Positions 43,787 to 52,854 are shown, numbered from the stretch's first letter. The stretch: DNA of 64,000 nucleotides from Christensenella sp964438705 (GCA_964438705.1 CAYTKQ010000017.1:1-64000), one strand, 5' to 3'. Made by a program: numbers and translations. The notes: generated by a model from the letters alone, not told the origin.

Positions 43787-44503
43787 ATGAAAGTAACATG
43801 TGCTGCGGTCTTTCGGGACCTGCCAACCAATCAATTACAGGATAAAACGGCGGTGATGGTGGATGCGCTCCGCGCCTCCGCGACGATCATCACGGCAATT
43901 TCGAACGGCTGCGACCGGATCGTTCCAACGAGCGAGGCCAATGAAGCGGCTGCCATCAAAAAGATTTCAGAGGGCAATGTTCTTTTGGGCGGAGAGATCG
44001 CCGCGCAGAAGGTGGGCGGATTTGATCTTGGAAATTCGCCGCTGGAATATACGCAGAACGTTGTGCAGGATATGGTGGTCATTTATTCCACATCCAACGG
44101 CTCTGTTGCCGTCAAGGAGCTCGTGGCTGCGGACGACGTGCTGATCGGTACGTTCATCAATGCGGAAGCCGTCGCAAAAAAAGCGCTTTCCCTTGAGAGT
44201 GATATTGTTCTGGTGGGCGCGGGGACAAAGCGTAAATTTTCCACGGACGATATCATGGCGATGGGATGTATCCTTGACCGAATGCTGAAGATCGATGAGG
44301 AGATCGAGCTGGATGATATGGGAAGAGTCGCCCTGAAGCTTTATGATGACGCGAATCACGATATTTTAGGCGCTCTGGAAGGATGCAGCCACGTCGAGTA
44401 TTTGAGGCAGCTTAAGCTGTACGACGATCTGGAATATTGTACGCGCGAGGATATGTTCGATGTCGTACCGGTGTATCAGGAGGGGGTCATCATCAAAGGG
44501 TGA
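43787..44503 (+). CDS. comB: 2-phosphosulfolactate phosphatase family protein (ComB)
   Basis: A 238-residue protein with the ComB signature VMVDALRASATIITAI near the N-terminus and LLGGEIAAQKVGGFDLGNSP, TSNGSVAV and GAGTKRKFSTDD behind it. In methanogens the enzyme removes phosphate from phosphosulfolactate in coenzyme M synthesis. Bacteria have homologues without a full pathway nearby, so the substrate here may differ. AGAGG precedes the ATG. Single-gene unit, placed between rsmI and metG. Confidence 0.85.
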   Translation: MKVTCAAVFRDLPTNQLQDKTAVMVDALRASATIITAISNGCDRIVPTSEANEAAAIKKISEGNVLLGGEIAAQKVGGFDLGNSPLEYTQNVVQDMVVIYSTSNGSVAVKELVAADDVLIGTFINAEAVAKKALSLESDIVLVGAGTKRKFSTDDIMAMGCILDRMLKIDEEIELDDMGRVALKLYDDANHDILGALEGCSHVEYLRQLKLYDDLEYCTREDMFDVVPVYQEGVIIKG

Positions 44504-44520
44504 CCGAAAACCGGTGTTTT

Positions 44521-44553
44521 GGGGCAGGGCTTTGAAGGCCTTGCCCCTTTTTT
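44521..44553 (+). terminator. Rho-independent terminator after comB
   Basis: GGGGCAGGGC (44521-44530) pairs with GCCTTGCCCC (44538-44547), one G-T wobble, followed by TTTTTT. Confidence 0.85.
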
Positions 44554-44564
44554 ATTGCGGTATG

Positions 44565-44593
44565 TTGAAAAGAAGGCCGGAAAATTATATAAT
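44565..44593 (+). promoter_or_regulatory. Strong sigma-A promoter for metG
   Basis: -35 TTGAAA (44565-44570), 17 bases, -10 TATAAT (44588-44593). The leader to the ATG at 44627 is too short for a T-box. Confidence 0.75.
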
Positions 44594-44626
44594 AAAAGTT
44601 ACGCTGAGAAAAAAGGAGCAATGGAA

Positions 44627-46558
44627 ATGAGCGAAAAATTTTATATCACGACACCGATCTATTATCCGAGCGATAAGCTGCACATCGGGCACGCATACTG
44701 CACGACCGCTGCGGACTCCATCGCGCGGTTCAAGCGCCAGACGGGCTATGACGTGATGTTTTTGACAGGAACGGACGAACACGGTCAGAAAATCGAAAAG
44801 ATCGCGGTGGAAAAGGGCGTGGAGCCCAAAGTGTATGTGGATGGGATTGTGGAGCAGATCAAGGAACTGTGGAAGCTCATGAATATCACGAACGACGATT
44901 TCATCCGCACCACCGACGAACGGCATGAAGCGTGTGTGCAGCGGATTTTCCAGAAGCTCTACGATCAGGGAGATATTTACAAAAACGAATATGAAAGCTG
45001 GTATTGCACGCCGTGCGAGGCGTTCTGGACGGAACGTCAGCTTGTGGATGGAAAGTGTCCGGACTGCGGGCGCGAGGTGCAGAGGATGAAGGAGGAGAGC
45101 TATTTCTTCCGCGCGTCCAAATATGCCGATCAGCTCATTGCGCATATCAGAGACAATCCGGAATTCATTCAGCCGGAATCGCGCAAAAATGAGATGCTGA
45201 ACAACTTTTTACTGCCCGGCCTCGAGGATTTGTGCGTGTCCCGCTCCTCTTTCAAATGGGGTATTCCGGTACCCTTTGATAAGGATCACGTGATGTATGT
45301 GTGGATCGACGCGCTTTCCAACTATATTTCGGCATTGGGTTATCTTTCAGATGACGACAGCAAATTTAAAAAATACTGGCCTGCGGATCTGCATCTGGTG
45401 GGCAAGGAGATCGTGCGCTTTCATACCATCACGTGGCCGACGATTTTGATGGCGCTCGGCCTGCCGCTTCCCAAGCGTGTTTACGGGCATGGCTGGCTGA
45501 CGCTGCAGGGCGGCAAGATGAGCAAGAGCCGCGGAAACGTCGTGGACCCGGTGGTGCTGGTGGGCCGCTACGGCGTGGACGCGATCCGCTATTTCCTGAT
45601 GCGCGAAGCGCCGCTCGGCAGCGACCTCATGTTTTCAAATGAGCTGCTTTTGACGCGTATCAACGCCGACCTTGCAAACGATCTTGGCAATCTGCTGTCA
45701 CGTACGGTGGCGATGATCGATAAATATTTTGACGGTGAAGTTCCCGCGATGGGCCAAATCGCGCCGGAGGACCGCGAGCTGATGGAGTTTGCGGCAGCGC
45801 TGCCCCAAAAGGTGGACGGCCTTGTGAGCGAATGGCGGGTTTCCGAGGCGCTCGGCGAGGTGTGGCAGTATGTCGGCATGCTCAATAAGTATATCGATGT
45901 CACGATGCCTTGGGCGCTCGCGAAGGACGAGGCGCAAAAGGAGCGGCTTGCGAGCGTGATGGTTCATCTGGCAGAGGGGCTGCGCTTTGTGAGCGTGCTC
46001 ATTGAAAGCGTGATGCCCGAAACGGCTGTTAAGATGCGCGAACAGCTGGGTATCAATGATCAGGCGGCATTGTGCAGTTGGCAGAGCATCGCTTCTTATG
46101 GAAAAATGCCGCAGGGAACGCGCGTCAAAAAGGGCGAGGCGATTTTCCCGCGCATCGATATAGAACAGGAAATGAAAGCGCTCGAGGCGCTGACCGCTCC
46201 CGTGCAGGAAACGCCGGAACCCAAGAAGGAGGAAGCCCCGCAGCAGATCACGATCGACGAGTTCAAGAAGGTGCAGCTCAAGACGGCACTTGTGACCGCA
46301 TGCGAAAACCTCGACGGGTCGGATAAGCTTTTGAAGCTGACGGTGAAGTGCGGGGAGGAGACGAGAACCATCGTTTCAGGCATCCGCGAAAGCTTTTCGG
46401 CGGAGGAAATGGTGGGCAAGACGGTTGTCATTGTGGCGAATTTGAAGCCAGCGAAGCTGCGTGGTACCCTTTCCGAGGGGATGATCCTCGCTGTGGGGGA
46501 TAACCCGGAAATTGCGCTGGTGAGCGCAAACGCAAAGGATGGTTTGATCGTTGGATAA
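44627..46558 (+). CDS. metG: Methionyl-tRNA synthetase
   Basis: A 643-residue class I synthetase charging tRNA-Met. HIGH motif in LHIGHAYCTT, a zinc knuckle (CTPCEAFW and CPDCG), and KMSKS in GGKMSKSRGN. A C-terminal tRNA-binding (EMAP/Trbp111-like) domain starts about residue 540 (ITIDEFKKVQLKTA). The second ATG (44627) is chosen, eight bases after GGAG; the ATG at 44621 is too close. It is followed directly by tatD. Confidence 0.95.
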   Translation: MSEKFYITTPIYYPSDKLHIGHAYCTTAADSIARFKRQTGYDVMFLTGTDEHGQKIEKIAVEKGVEPKVYVDGIVEQIKELWKLMNITNDDFIRTTDERHEACVQRIFQKLYDQGDIYKNEYESWYCTPCEAFWTERQLVDGKCPDCGREVQRMKEESYFFRASKYADQLIAHIRDNPEFIQPESRKNEMLNNFLLPGLEDLCVSRSSFKWGIPVPFDKDHVMYVWIDALSNYISALGYLSDDDSKFKKYWPADLHLVGKEIVRFHTITWPTILMALGLPLPKRVYGHGWLTLQGGKMSKSRGNVVDPVVLVGRYGVDAIRYFLMREAPLGSDLMFSNELLLTRINADLANDLGNLLSRTVAMIDKYFDGEVPAMGQIAPEDRELMEFAAALPQKVDGLVSEWRVSEALGEVWQYVGMLNKYIDVTMPWALAKDEAQKERLASVMVHLAEGLRFVSVLIESVMPETAVKMREQLGINDQAALCSWQSIASYGKMPQGTRVKKGEAIFPRIDIEQEMKALEALTAPVQETPEPKKEEAPQQITIDEFKKVQLKTALVTACENLDGSDKLLKLTVKCGEETRTIVSGIRESFSAEEMVGKTVVIVANLKPAKLRGTLSEGMILAVGDNPEIALVSANAKDGLIVG

Positions 46559-46562
46559 CGTA

Positions 46563-47327
46563 ATGCTGTTTGACACGCATGTCCATCTTCTGGACGAGCG
46601 GTTCGATGAGGATAGGGCGGAGGTGATCCGCGCGCTGCCGCAGCAGGGGGTCGCGCAGGTCGTGGAAAGCTCCGCCGATCTTGCGGACAGCATCCGCGCG
46701 GCTGCGCTCGCAAAGGAGCATCACATCGTGTATGCGGCGGTTGGGGTGCACCCGCACAGCGCGAGTGAGTGGGACGACCGCACGGCAAGTGCGCTGCGTG
46801 CCTTGCTGTGCGAGGAAAAGGTGGTCGCCGTCGGGGAGATCGGGCTTGACTATCACTATGATTTTTCACCGCGCGAAAAACAGCGCGAGGTATTTGAGCA
46901 GCAGATATTGCTCGCGCGCGAGGAGGGGTATCCCATTGTGGTGCACAGCCGCGAAGCAACGGCGGATACGATGGAACTATTGAAACGATATCCTGACGTG
47001 CGCGGAGAGCTGCACTGCTTTTCGGGCAGCGCGCAAACGGCGGAGGAGCTTGTGAAAATGGGGTACTACATCGCGTTTGGCGGTGCGCTCACCTTCAAAA
47101 ACGCGCGTAAGACGCTCGAGGCAGCCGCCGCCGTGCCGATGGAACGGCTGCTCATCGAGACGGACTGCCCCTATATGACGCCCGTCCCGTTTCGCGGGAA
47201 GCGCAACGAACCCGCCTATGTGCGGCTGGTTGCGGAAAAGCTGGCGGAGGTGAAGGGGGTATCCTTTGAGGAGATTGCCCGCGTCACCATGGAAAACGGA
47301 ATACGATTCTTCAAAAGAAATGGATAA
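46563..47327 (+). CDS. tatD: TatD family DNase
   Basis: A 254-residue metal-dependent hydrolase. The metal site is seen in FDTHVHLLD, GEIGLDYHYDF, VVHSREAT, LHCFSG and the late ETDCPYMTP. The family removes nucleotides from DNA 3' ends and has been tied to repair. ATG 46563 gives the normal MLFDTH N-terminus; a TTG at 46551 overlapping metG is also in frame. Confidence 0.92.
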   Translation: MLFDTHVHLLDERFDEDRAEVIRALPQQGVAQVVESSADLADSIRAAALAKEHHIVYAAVGVHPHSASEWDDRTASALRALLCEEKVVAVGEIGLDYHYDFSPREKQREVFEQQILLAREEGYPIVVHSREATADTMELLKRYPDVRGELHCFSGSAQTAEELVKMGYYIAFGGALTFKNARKTLEAAAAVPMERLLIETDCPYMTPVPFRGKRNEPAYVRLVAEKLAEVKGVSFEEIARVTMENGIRFFKRNG

Positions 47328-47333
47328 ACGGAT

Positions 47334-47918
47334 TTGGATACATATATTTACAAAATAGGGGACAAAAATTACATCAATCTCACAAACAAATGCACAAACG
47401 ACTGCGACTTTTGCGTGCGCAGAACAAAAAAGGGAGTTGCGGGGTATCAGCTTTGGATGGAGCACGAGCCTTCCGCGGCCGACATCATCAGCCTGCTCGA
47501 GCAGGATAAGACGGACGTGGTGTTTTGCGGCTATGGCGAGCCCACCATGCGCATCGACGCGCTCAAGGAGGTCGCCGCTTACGTGAAAGGTTATGGCGGA
47601 AGTACGCGCATCAACACGAACGGGCACGCGAGCGTCTACCACGGGCGGGACATCGCAAGCGAGCTTGTGGGGCTCATTGACGAAGTATCCATCAGCTTGA
47701 ACGAGGCGGATGCGAAAAAATATGAGGCGGTGGTGCACAGCCGTTATGGCGAGGACGGGTTCCGCCACATGCTCGATTTTGCGCGGGATTGCGTAAAATA
47801 TGGGATCAAGACGACGCTGTCGGTGGTGGATGTGATCGGCCCGGAGGACATCGAAATATGCCGGAAGATCGCGGAGGAAGTCGGTGCAATCTTCCGGGTG
47901 CGCCACTATATTGCGTGA
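47334..47918 (+). CDS. TatD-associated radical SAM protein
   Basis: A 194-residue short radical SAM protein. The cluster motif is CTNDCDFC (CxxxCxxC) near residue 19, followed by VVFCGYGEPTMRID, typical of radical SAM barrels, and NTNGHASVY. It lacks the C-terminal extra-cluster domain of larger members. I recognise the small family linked to tatD (TatD-link radical SAM), whose function is unknown. The start is a TTG at 47334 with no good ribosome-binding site; it lies six bases after tatD. Confidence 0.85.
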   Translation: MDTYIYKIGDKNYINLTNKCTNDCDFCVRRTKKGVAGYQLWMEHEPSAADIISLLEQDKTDVVFCGYGEPTMRIDALKEVAAYVKGYGGSTRINTNGHASVYHGRDIASELVGLIDEVSISLNEADAKKYEAVVHSRYGEDGFRHMLDFARDCVKYGIKTTLSVVDVIGPEDIEICRKIAEEVGAIFRVRHYIA

Positions 47919-47924
47919 GGATTG

Positions 47925-48374
47925 TTAACGATTTTCGAACGCAAGCAGCTCCAACAGAGGGCCAAAGGAAGCGTCCACATAGGCGTATTGTCCGCCTTTA
48001 AAATCTCCTTTTTGTACCAAGGGATATCCTTGGTCGGTATATTCTTGAATGGAATGCTGCATGTTTGTTGTGCGAAAAGCAATATGATGAACGCCTTCTC
48101 CGTTCGCGAGGAGGTCGTCCTGCCAAACGGAGGGTTCGGACCCAATCGGTTGGATCAATTCTATTTCTGTATTGGAAAGCTTAAAGAAGGATTGAAAAAT
48201 GCGGCCATAGCAGGGCTTTCCCATATACTCAGCGTGCGTTTCGCTATATTCTGCGGTTGTAAAAATTTCAGGAACGGGTACGTTTAAAAAACGTGCCCAT
48301 TGTTCAGTTGACTTTTGAATGTCCTTTACAATGATGCCTATTTGAATAATTTCGTTGAGATTCACATCTGACAT
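47925..48374 (-). CDS. VOC (glyoxalase/dioxygenase fold) protein
   Basis: A 149-residue protein with two beta-alpha-beta-beta-beta units of the vicinal oxygen chelate fold. A first metal-ligand region QIGIIVKDI lacks the usual histidine at its start, while GVHHIAFRT and the ending ELLAF with a glutamate match second-half ligands. Its length fits a methylmalonyl-CoA-epimerase or glyoxalase-like protein. Reaction not assigned. AGGAGA precedes the ATG. Shares a minus-strand unit with the UPF0303-like gene 35 bases upstream. Confidence 0.75.
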   Translation of the reverse strand: MSDVNLNEIIQIGIIVKDIQKSTEQWARFLNVPVPEIFTTAEYSETHAEYMGKPCYGRIFQSFFKLSNTEIELIQPIGSEPSVWQDDLLANGEGVHHIAFRTTNMQHSIQEYTDQGYPLVQKGDFKGGQYAYVDASFGPLLELLAFENR

Positions 48375-48409
48375 TTTTGTTTTCTCCTTTCATACAGGGC
48401 GGTACGGGG

Positions 48410-48913
48410 TTACTCGCCTGACGGCAAAAGCACAGGGATATCCACGTGAAGCAGTTGTGCAAGCGCATCCGCCAACAACTGGTGATCCAATTCATGCGGA
48501 AGAGCTGAAACCAAAGCATACCCGGCAATAGAGCCATTCGTGAGCCGCAATGGGAAGCATCCCCCACAAAGCGCATAATTTCCCTCCATATCGCACCATG
48601 ACTCCCGCTGAAGAAGACCATATTCGATTTTTAAAAAACTCAACAGAGAGCTTAGGCCTGTCTTGAGGCAGGTGTTCTGCTTTTTGGTCATCCACCAATC
48701 GTTTTCCAGTGAGCAACCTTCCATCATGTGGGAGAATACGATCGCGTCATGATATATAATGCGCACAGATACACCCTTTTTATATTTTGCCAATGCCAAT
48801 TCTATGATCTTTAAACCAAGCTGCAAAAGAGTTTCGTTTGAAAGATTTTCAAACAGGAGCAATTTTTCTTGTTCGGATACAATTTCGATCCAGGATTCTG
48901 ATTTGCGAAACAT
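48410..48913 (-). CDS. UPF0303/haem-degrading-domain-like protein, copy 2
   Basis: A 167-residue paralogue of the gene at 35002-35493 (shared: WIEIVSEQEKLLLFENLS, LQLGLKIIELALAKY, IVFSHMMEGCSLENDWWM and YALCGGCFPL). ATG 48913 is chosen because AGGGGA lies six bases upstream; the frame is open to 48991. It forms a minus-strand pair with the VOC gene and faces away from the second sugar locus. Confidence 0.75.
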   Translation of the reverse strand: MFRKSESWIEIVSEQEKLLLFENLSNETLLQLGLKIIELALAKYKKGVSVRIIYHDAIVFSHMMEGCSLENDWWMTKKQNTCLKTGLSSLLSFLKIEYGLLQRESWCDMEGNYALCGGCFPLRLTNGSIAGYALVSALPHELDHQLLADALAQLLHVDIPVLLPSGE

Positions 48914-49060
48914 AATGATTCCCCTTTCGGATTTTGTGCACAGCATATCACATGAAGAAGTAAAATGCAATAAAATAATTGAAACAATCAAAACCGAAGA
49001 TAAAAAATGCTCGAACAGACAATTTAACAGATTAAAATTAATAAAAAATGAAAAAACATG

Positions 49061-49089
49061 TTGACTTTTAGAATTTCAAGCGATAAAAT
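49061..49089 (+). promoter_or_regulatory. Sigma-A promoter for the second sugar locus
   Basis: -35 TTGACT (49061-49066), 17 bases, -10 TAAAAT (49084-49089), giving a leader of about 215 bases before the ATPase gene. Confidence 0.7.
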
Positions 49090-49114
49090 GAACGAAACGA
49101 TAAAAAACAAACAA

Positions 49115-49130
49115 ATTCGATTAAACGAAT
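49115..49130. promoter_or_regulatory. Candidate DeoR-family operator
   Basis: ATTCG-ATTAAA-CGAAT inverted repeat just downstream of the promoter; CGAA/TTCG-rich repeats of this kind suit GlpR/DeoR regulators such as the one at 55063. An ACGAAAC element at 49092-49098 recurs upstream of that regulator at 54985-54991. Confidence 0.4.
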
Positions 49131-49253
49131 CCGAAGCTCTTTATACAATAATACAAAAATATATAATTGACGCAAGAATGATCATAACCGGAAAGACAGT
49201 TTAGACGCAGCGACAATTTGCCTTTCTATTTCAGAGGGGTTTACACCAATTTT

Positions 49254-49280
49254 CCGAATATGGTGTTCGCCATATTCCGG
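49254..49280 (+). other. Leader hairpin before the ATPase gene
   Basis: GAATATGG (49256-49263), loop TGTTCG, CCATATTC (49270-49277), flanked by CC and CGG. It ends 20 bases before GGAGG, so could influence message stability or initiation. Confidence 0.4.
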
Positions 49281-49311
49281 CATATATGCGCAGTAATAAA
49301 GGAGGATGACG

Positions 49312-50790
49312 ATGAGTGAACAAAACATTCTAGAAATGCAAGAAATCACCAAACAATTTCCGGGCGTTTTGGCATTAAACAATGTCAGCTTTAGCTGTCG
49401 AAAAGGAGAAATACATGCACTTCTCGGCGAAAACGGAGCGGGAAAATCTACGTTGATCAAGTTGTTGAGCGGGAATTCTTTTCCTACGCATGGGAAAATA
49501 TTTTTTGACGGACATCCGCTCGACGTCAAGAACCCGCACGAAGCGCTGGAACGGGGAATCGCTATTATCTATCAGGAATTGAATTTGGTTGGCGAGTTGG
49601 ATGCCGTTGAAAATATCTTTTTGGGAAATGAAATGAAACGGGGTGTTTTTACCAATTACGCGGAGATGAAGCGATGTACCGCTAAGATCATGGAACGTCT
49701 CTATATGCGCCTCAATTTATCCATTCCTGTCAACAGGCTGAGCATTGCGCAGCAGCAAATGATTGAGATTGCCAAGGCATTATCCAAAAATGCCAAATTT
49801 ATTGTGATGGATGAACCAACGGCAACGCTTACGGAACATGAGGTTGGGAACTTATTCCGTATTATGCGGCAATTGAAAGAGGAGGGGGTAACGATCGTAT
49901 TTATTTCACATCATTTGCCTGAAATATTTGAGACGTGCGACAGAATGACGATCTTGAAAGACGGACAGTATATCGGGTGTTATGATGTGGCAGGGATGGA
50001 AGAAAAGGACATCATACGGTTGATGGTCGGCCGCGATATCACGGAAATTTTCCCACCCAAAAAAGATGTTGCTAAGGATGTTTTGCTTAAAATAGAAGGT
50101 TATTCGAACAAGCGGATAAAAAATATTGATTTTGAGCTGCGGAGGGGTGAGATATTAGGGATTGCCGGATTGGTGGGCGCGGGAAGAACAGAGCTGGCCC
50201 GTGCAATATTCGGAGCCGATAAAAAGCAGGGGAAGACGATATTGAATGGTCAGGAGGTGCGGATCACATGTCCAAAGGAGGCCATCAAGAGAGGCATCGC
50301 GCTTTTAACCGAAGACCGCAAGGGACAGGGCTTGGTGCTGGGGCGCTCCATCAAGGAAAACGTAACCTTGCCAATCCTGAAACGCATCAAAAGCGGATTG
50401 TTCATTGACCTGAAACGCGAAAAAAATATTGTAACGGATTATATAGGTAGTTTGAAAATCGCCACGCCCAATATGGAAATGAAAACAGTCAATCTTTCGG
50501 GCGGCAATCAACAAAAAGTTGTTTTGGCGAAGTGGCTGGCAGCGGATTGTGATGTGTTGATTTTGGATGAGCCAACCAGAGGGATCGATGTAGGCGCAAA
50601 GATAGAAATTTACAACCTGATGCGGCAACTGTGTGAAAAAGGGAAGGCCATAATCATGATATCTTCTGAATTACCAGAAGTGATTGGGATGAGCGATCGG
50701 GTACTGGTCATGCGCGATGGCGTGAAGCAGGCCGAAATCAACGGCGACGAAGCAAACGAAGAAAATATTTTACAAAACGCAATGGGGTGA
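49312..50790 (+). CDS. Sugar ABC transporter ATP-binding protein (RbsA type), locus 2
   Basis: A 492-residue tandem ABC ATPase. First domain: Walker A GENGAGKST, region LSIAQQQMIEIAKAL, Walker B FIVMDEPTATL and switch histidine in IFISHHLPE. Second domain: AGLVGAGRTEL, NLSGGNQQKVVLAKWL, LILDEPTRGIDVGAK. All parts of a working transporter are intact. The ATG at 49312 is taken, six bases after GGAGG; 49306 lies directly on the Shine-Dalgarno. Overlaps the permease by a base. Confidence 0.93.
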   Translation: MSEQNILEMQEITKQFPGVLALNNVSFSCRKGEIHALLGENGAGKSTLIKLLSGNSFPTHGKIFFDGHPLDVKNPHEALERGIAIIYQELNLVGELDAVENIFLGNEMKRGVFTNYAEMKRCTAKIMERLYMRLNLSIPVNRLSIAQQQMIEIAKALSKNAKFIVMDEPTATLTEHEVGNLFRIMRQLKEEGVTIVFISHHLPEIFETCDRMTILKDGQYIGCYDVAGMEEKDIIRLMVGRDITEIFPPKKDVAKDVLLKIEGYSNKRIKNIDFELRRGEILGIAGLVGAGRTELARAIFGADKKQGKTILNGQEVRITCPKEAIKRGIALLTEDRKGQGLVLGRSIKENVTLPILKRIKSGLFIDLKREKNIVTDYIGSLKIATPNMEMKTVNLSGGNQQKVVLAKWLAADCDVLILDEPTRGIDVGAKIEIYNLMRQLCEKGKAIIMISSELPEVIGMSDRVLVMRDGVKQAEINGDEANEENILQNAMG

Positions 50791-51746
50791 TGAAAATGGA
50801 AAAAGCAACCAAGAAAATGAACATTGGAAAAGTGATCGGTGATTACAAGACAATATTGATATTGGTGGGATTGGTTATTGTTGCGGCATGCGCGTCGCCG
50901 CATTTTATGCAAGTCAGCAACATTATGAATATCCTCCAGCAGGTGTCCATTATCGGGATCGTAAGCATAGGCATGTCGTTTGTTATACTGACAGGCGGAA
51001 TCGATTTATCGGTGGGGCCCTGTCTTTCTCTGATTACGATTCTGGTGGCATTGCTGCAGCAGCAGGCGGGAATCGTATCAATCCTTGCGGCGGTGGGGGC
51101 AGGATTTGCGATCGGAATCGTAAACGGTTTGATTATTACCAGATGCAATGTGCAGCCTTTTATCGTCACGCTGGGTATGATGAGTGTTTTAAAGGGGATC
51201 GCGCTTACGATTTCGCAGGGGAGCCCGATTTCAGGAACGGCGGAAAGCATTCAGTGGATTGGCCGGGGAAAAATTGCGGAAGTGTTCCCGACCAGCGCGT
51301 TATTGATGATAGCCATCGCGGTGATCGCGGCCATTATTTTAAAATATACGCCGCTTGGAAGATACACATACGCGATTGGGGGAAACCCTGAAGCAACGCG
51401 GTTATCTGGAATCAATGTAGAAAATTATACGATGATCATCTATGGGATCAGCGGATTGCTTGCGGGTTTTGCGGCAATCCTGATGGCGACAAAGCTTGAC
51501 ATGGGAAAATCCACGGTCGGAGACGGAATGGAGATGGACGCGATTGCCGCGGCGGTCATTGGGGGGATCAGCCTCAGGGGAGGCGTCGGTAAAGTGTCGG
51601 GTACGATCATCGGTGTGTTCATCATTGGCATTTTGGCAAACCTGCTCAATCTTCTGAACGTATCGGGATATACGCAAAACATTTTTAAGGGAGCGATCAT
51701 CGTGGCAGCGGCAATTTTGCAGGGACTGCAGGATAGAAAAAGATAA
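50790..51746 (+). CDS. Sugar ABC transporter permease (RbsC type), locus 2
   Basis: A 318-residue membrane protein with eight to ten hydrophobic segments, the motif VILTGGIDLSVGPCLSL, the coupling loop TPLGRYTYAIGGNPEATRLSG and AIAAAVIGGISLRGGVGKVS. ATG 50790 shares one base with the ATPase stop; GTG 50787 is also open. Pairs with the flanking ATPase and binding lipoprotein. Confidence 0.93.
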   Translation: MKMEKATKKMNIGKVIGDYKTILILVGLVIVAACASPHFMQVSNIMNILQQVSIIGIVSIGMSFVILTGGIDLSVGPCLSLITILVALLQQQAGIVSILAAVGAGFAIGIVNGLIITRCNVQPFIVTLGMMSVLKGIALTISQGSPISGTAESIQWIGRGKIAEVFPTSALLMIAIAVIAAIILKYTPLGRYTYAIGGNPEATRLSGINVENYTMIIYGISGLLAGFAAILMATKLDMGKSTVGDGMEMDAIAAAVIGGISLRGGVGKVSGTIIGVFIIGILANLLNLLNVSGYTQNIFKGAIIVAAAILQGLQDRKR

Positions 51747-51807
51747 CTTAAAATTCAGATTTGGGCAAATAGTCCGAAAAGAAAAATTATTCCAGGAGGA
51801 AAAGAAA

Positions 51808-52854
51808 ATGAAGAAAAAGCTAGTGATGGGGTTGGCGTTGGTGCTATGCGCAGCGATGATGCTATGCGCATGCGCACCCGCAGCTCAGGAACAATCGACC
51901 GCGCCGTCGGATGGTGCGGCAGCGGGAAGTGAACAGTCTGCAGAGGGCGTAGCAGACGGGGCGAAAAAGGGGTATACGATCGGCTTGAGCCAGGAAGGGC
52001 TGGATCATTCCTACATGATCACGCAGAGAGCTCAGATACAGGCAGCCGTAGATGAATACAATCAAAAAAATGCGGACGCTCAGATTACGTTGATCTGTAC
52101 GGATGGGCAGAACAACGTAGAGACGCAGGCAAACGGCATTATGGATATGCTTTCCCAGGGGATCGATCTGCTGATGATCGAGGCATCTGACGGTGAAGGC
52201 CTAAAAACAGCACTTGCAGAGGTTGAAGCGAAAAAAATACCGTATATGTTTGTTGGAAAGCCGATGGATGGAACCAATGCGGTGACAATGGTCAACAACG
52301 ATAATTATACGATCGGCAAAATGGCCGGAGAATGGACGATCAAATATCTGAAAGAGAAAAATGGAGACGCAAAAGGTTCGATCGCGGTGATCAGAGGGAT
52401 TTCGGGCGACCAAAGCGCCGAAGACAGAAACAATGGATTTTTGGAGGTGATCAATCAATATCCTGATGTGAAGATCGCCACAAACATTGACGGGAATTAC
52501 AGAAGAGATAAGTCGTATAGCGTGATGCAGGATATTTTGCAATCGAATCCTGCGGGAACGATCGATGTTCTGTATGCTGCCAGTGGGGAATCGGGAATCG
52601 GTGCGGCGCTTGCCACCGACGAAGCGGGCAGAAAAGGCGAATTTCCCATCATTTCCATCGATGGGGATCAGGCATCAATTGATTCCATCAAGGCGGATGA
52701 TATGACTGCAGCATGGACCTATGAACCGTGCGGAACAGCGGGCTTCGAGGTCGCAATGAAAATTCTCGGCGGCGAAACAGTAGACAAACAGGTGATTGTG
52801 GAATCAAGACAAATTGATAAATCCAATGCCGATAACTCTGATCCGGCATTTTAA
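51808..52854 (+). CDS. Sugar-binding lipoprotein, locus 2
   Basis: A 348-residue binding protein of the type 4 sugar-binding fold. Signal peptide with lipobox around LCACAPAA (two cysteines close together, C20 or C22), low-complexity linker, then KGYTIGLSQEGLDHSYM. Ends with the family's hinge-side helix. AGGAGG lies nine bases before the ATG. Here the binding-protein gene is third in the operon, after ATPase and permease, the reverse of locus 1. Confidence 0.92.
   Translation: MKKKLVMGLALVLCAAMMLCACAPAAQEQSTAPSDGAAAGSEQSAEGVADGAKKGYTIGLSQEGLDHSYMITQRAQIQAAVDEYNQKNADAQITLICTDGQNNVETQANGIMDMLSQGIDLLMIEASDGEGLKTALAEVEAKKIPYMFVGKPMDGTNAVTMVNNDNYTIGKMAGEWTIKYLKEKNGDAKGSIAVIRGISGDQSAEDRNNGFLEVINQYPDVKIATNIDGNYRRDKSYSVMQDILQSNPAGTIDVLYAASGESGIGAALATDEAGRKGEFPIISIDGDQASIDSIKADDMTAAWTYEPCGTAGFEVAMKILGGETVDKQVIVESRQIDKSNADNSDPAF

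Larger units (their letters stand above)
48914..49311. other. AT-rich divergent control region of the second sugar locus
   Basis: About 400 bases without a gene. It holds the strong plus-strand promoter (49061-49089), repeated CGATAAAA and ACGAAAC elements around 49081-49106, an inverted repeat (49115-49130) and a leader hairpin (49254-49280). The minus-strand promoter for the VOC/UPF0303 pair could not be placed with confidence. Confidence 0.6.

Noticed and set aside
44594..44626. T-box or SAM riboswitch before metG
   Set aside because: Only about 30 bases lie between promoter and start.
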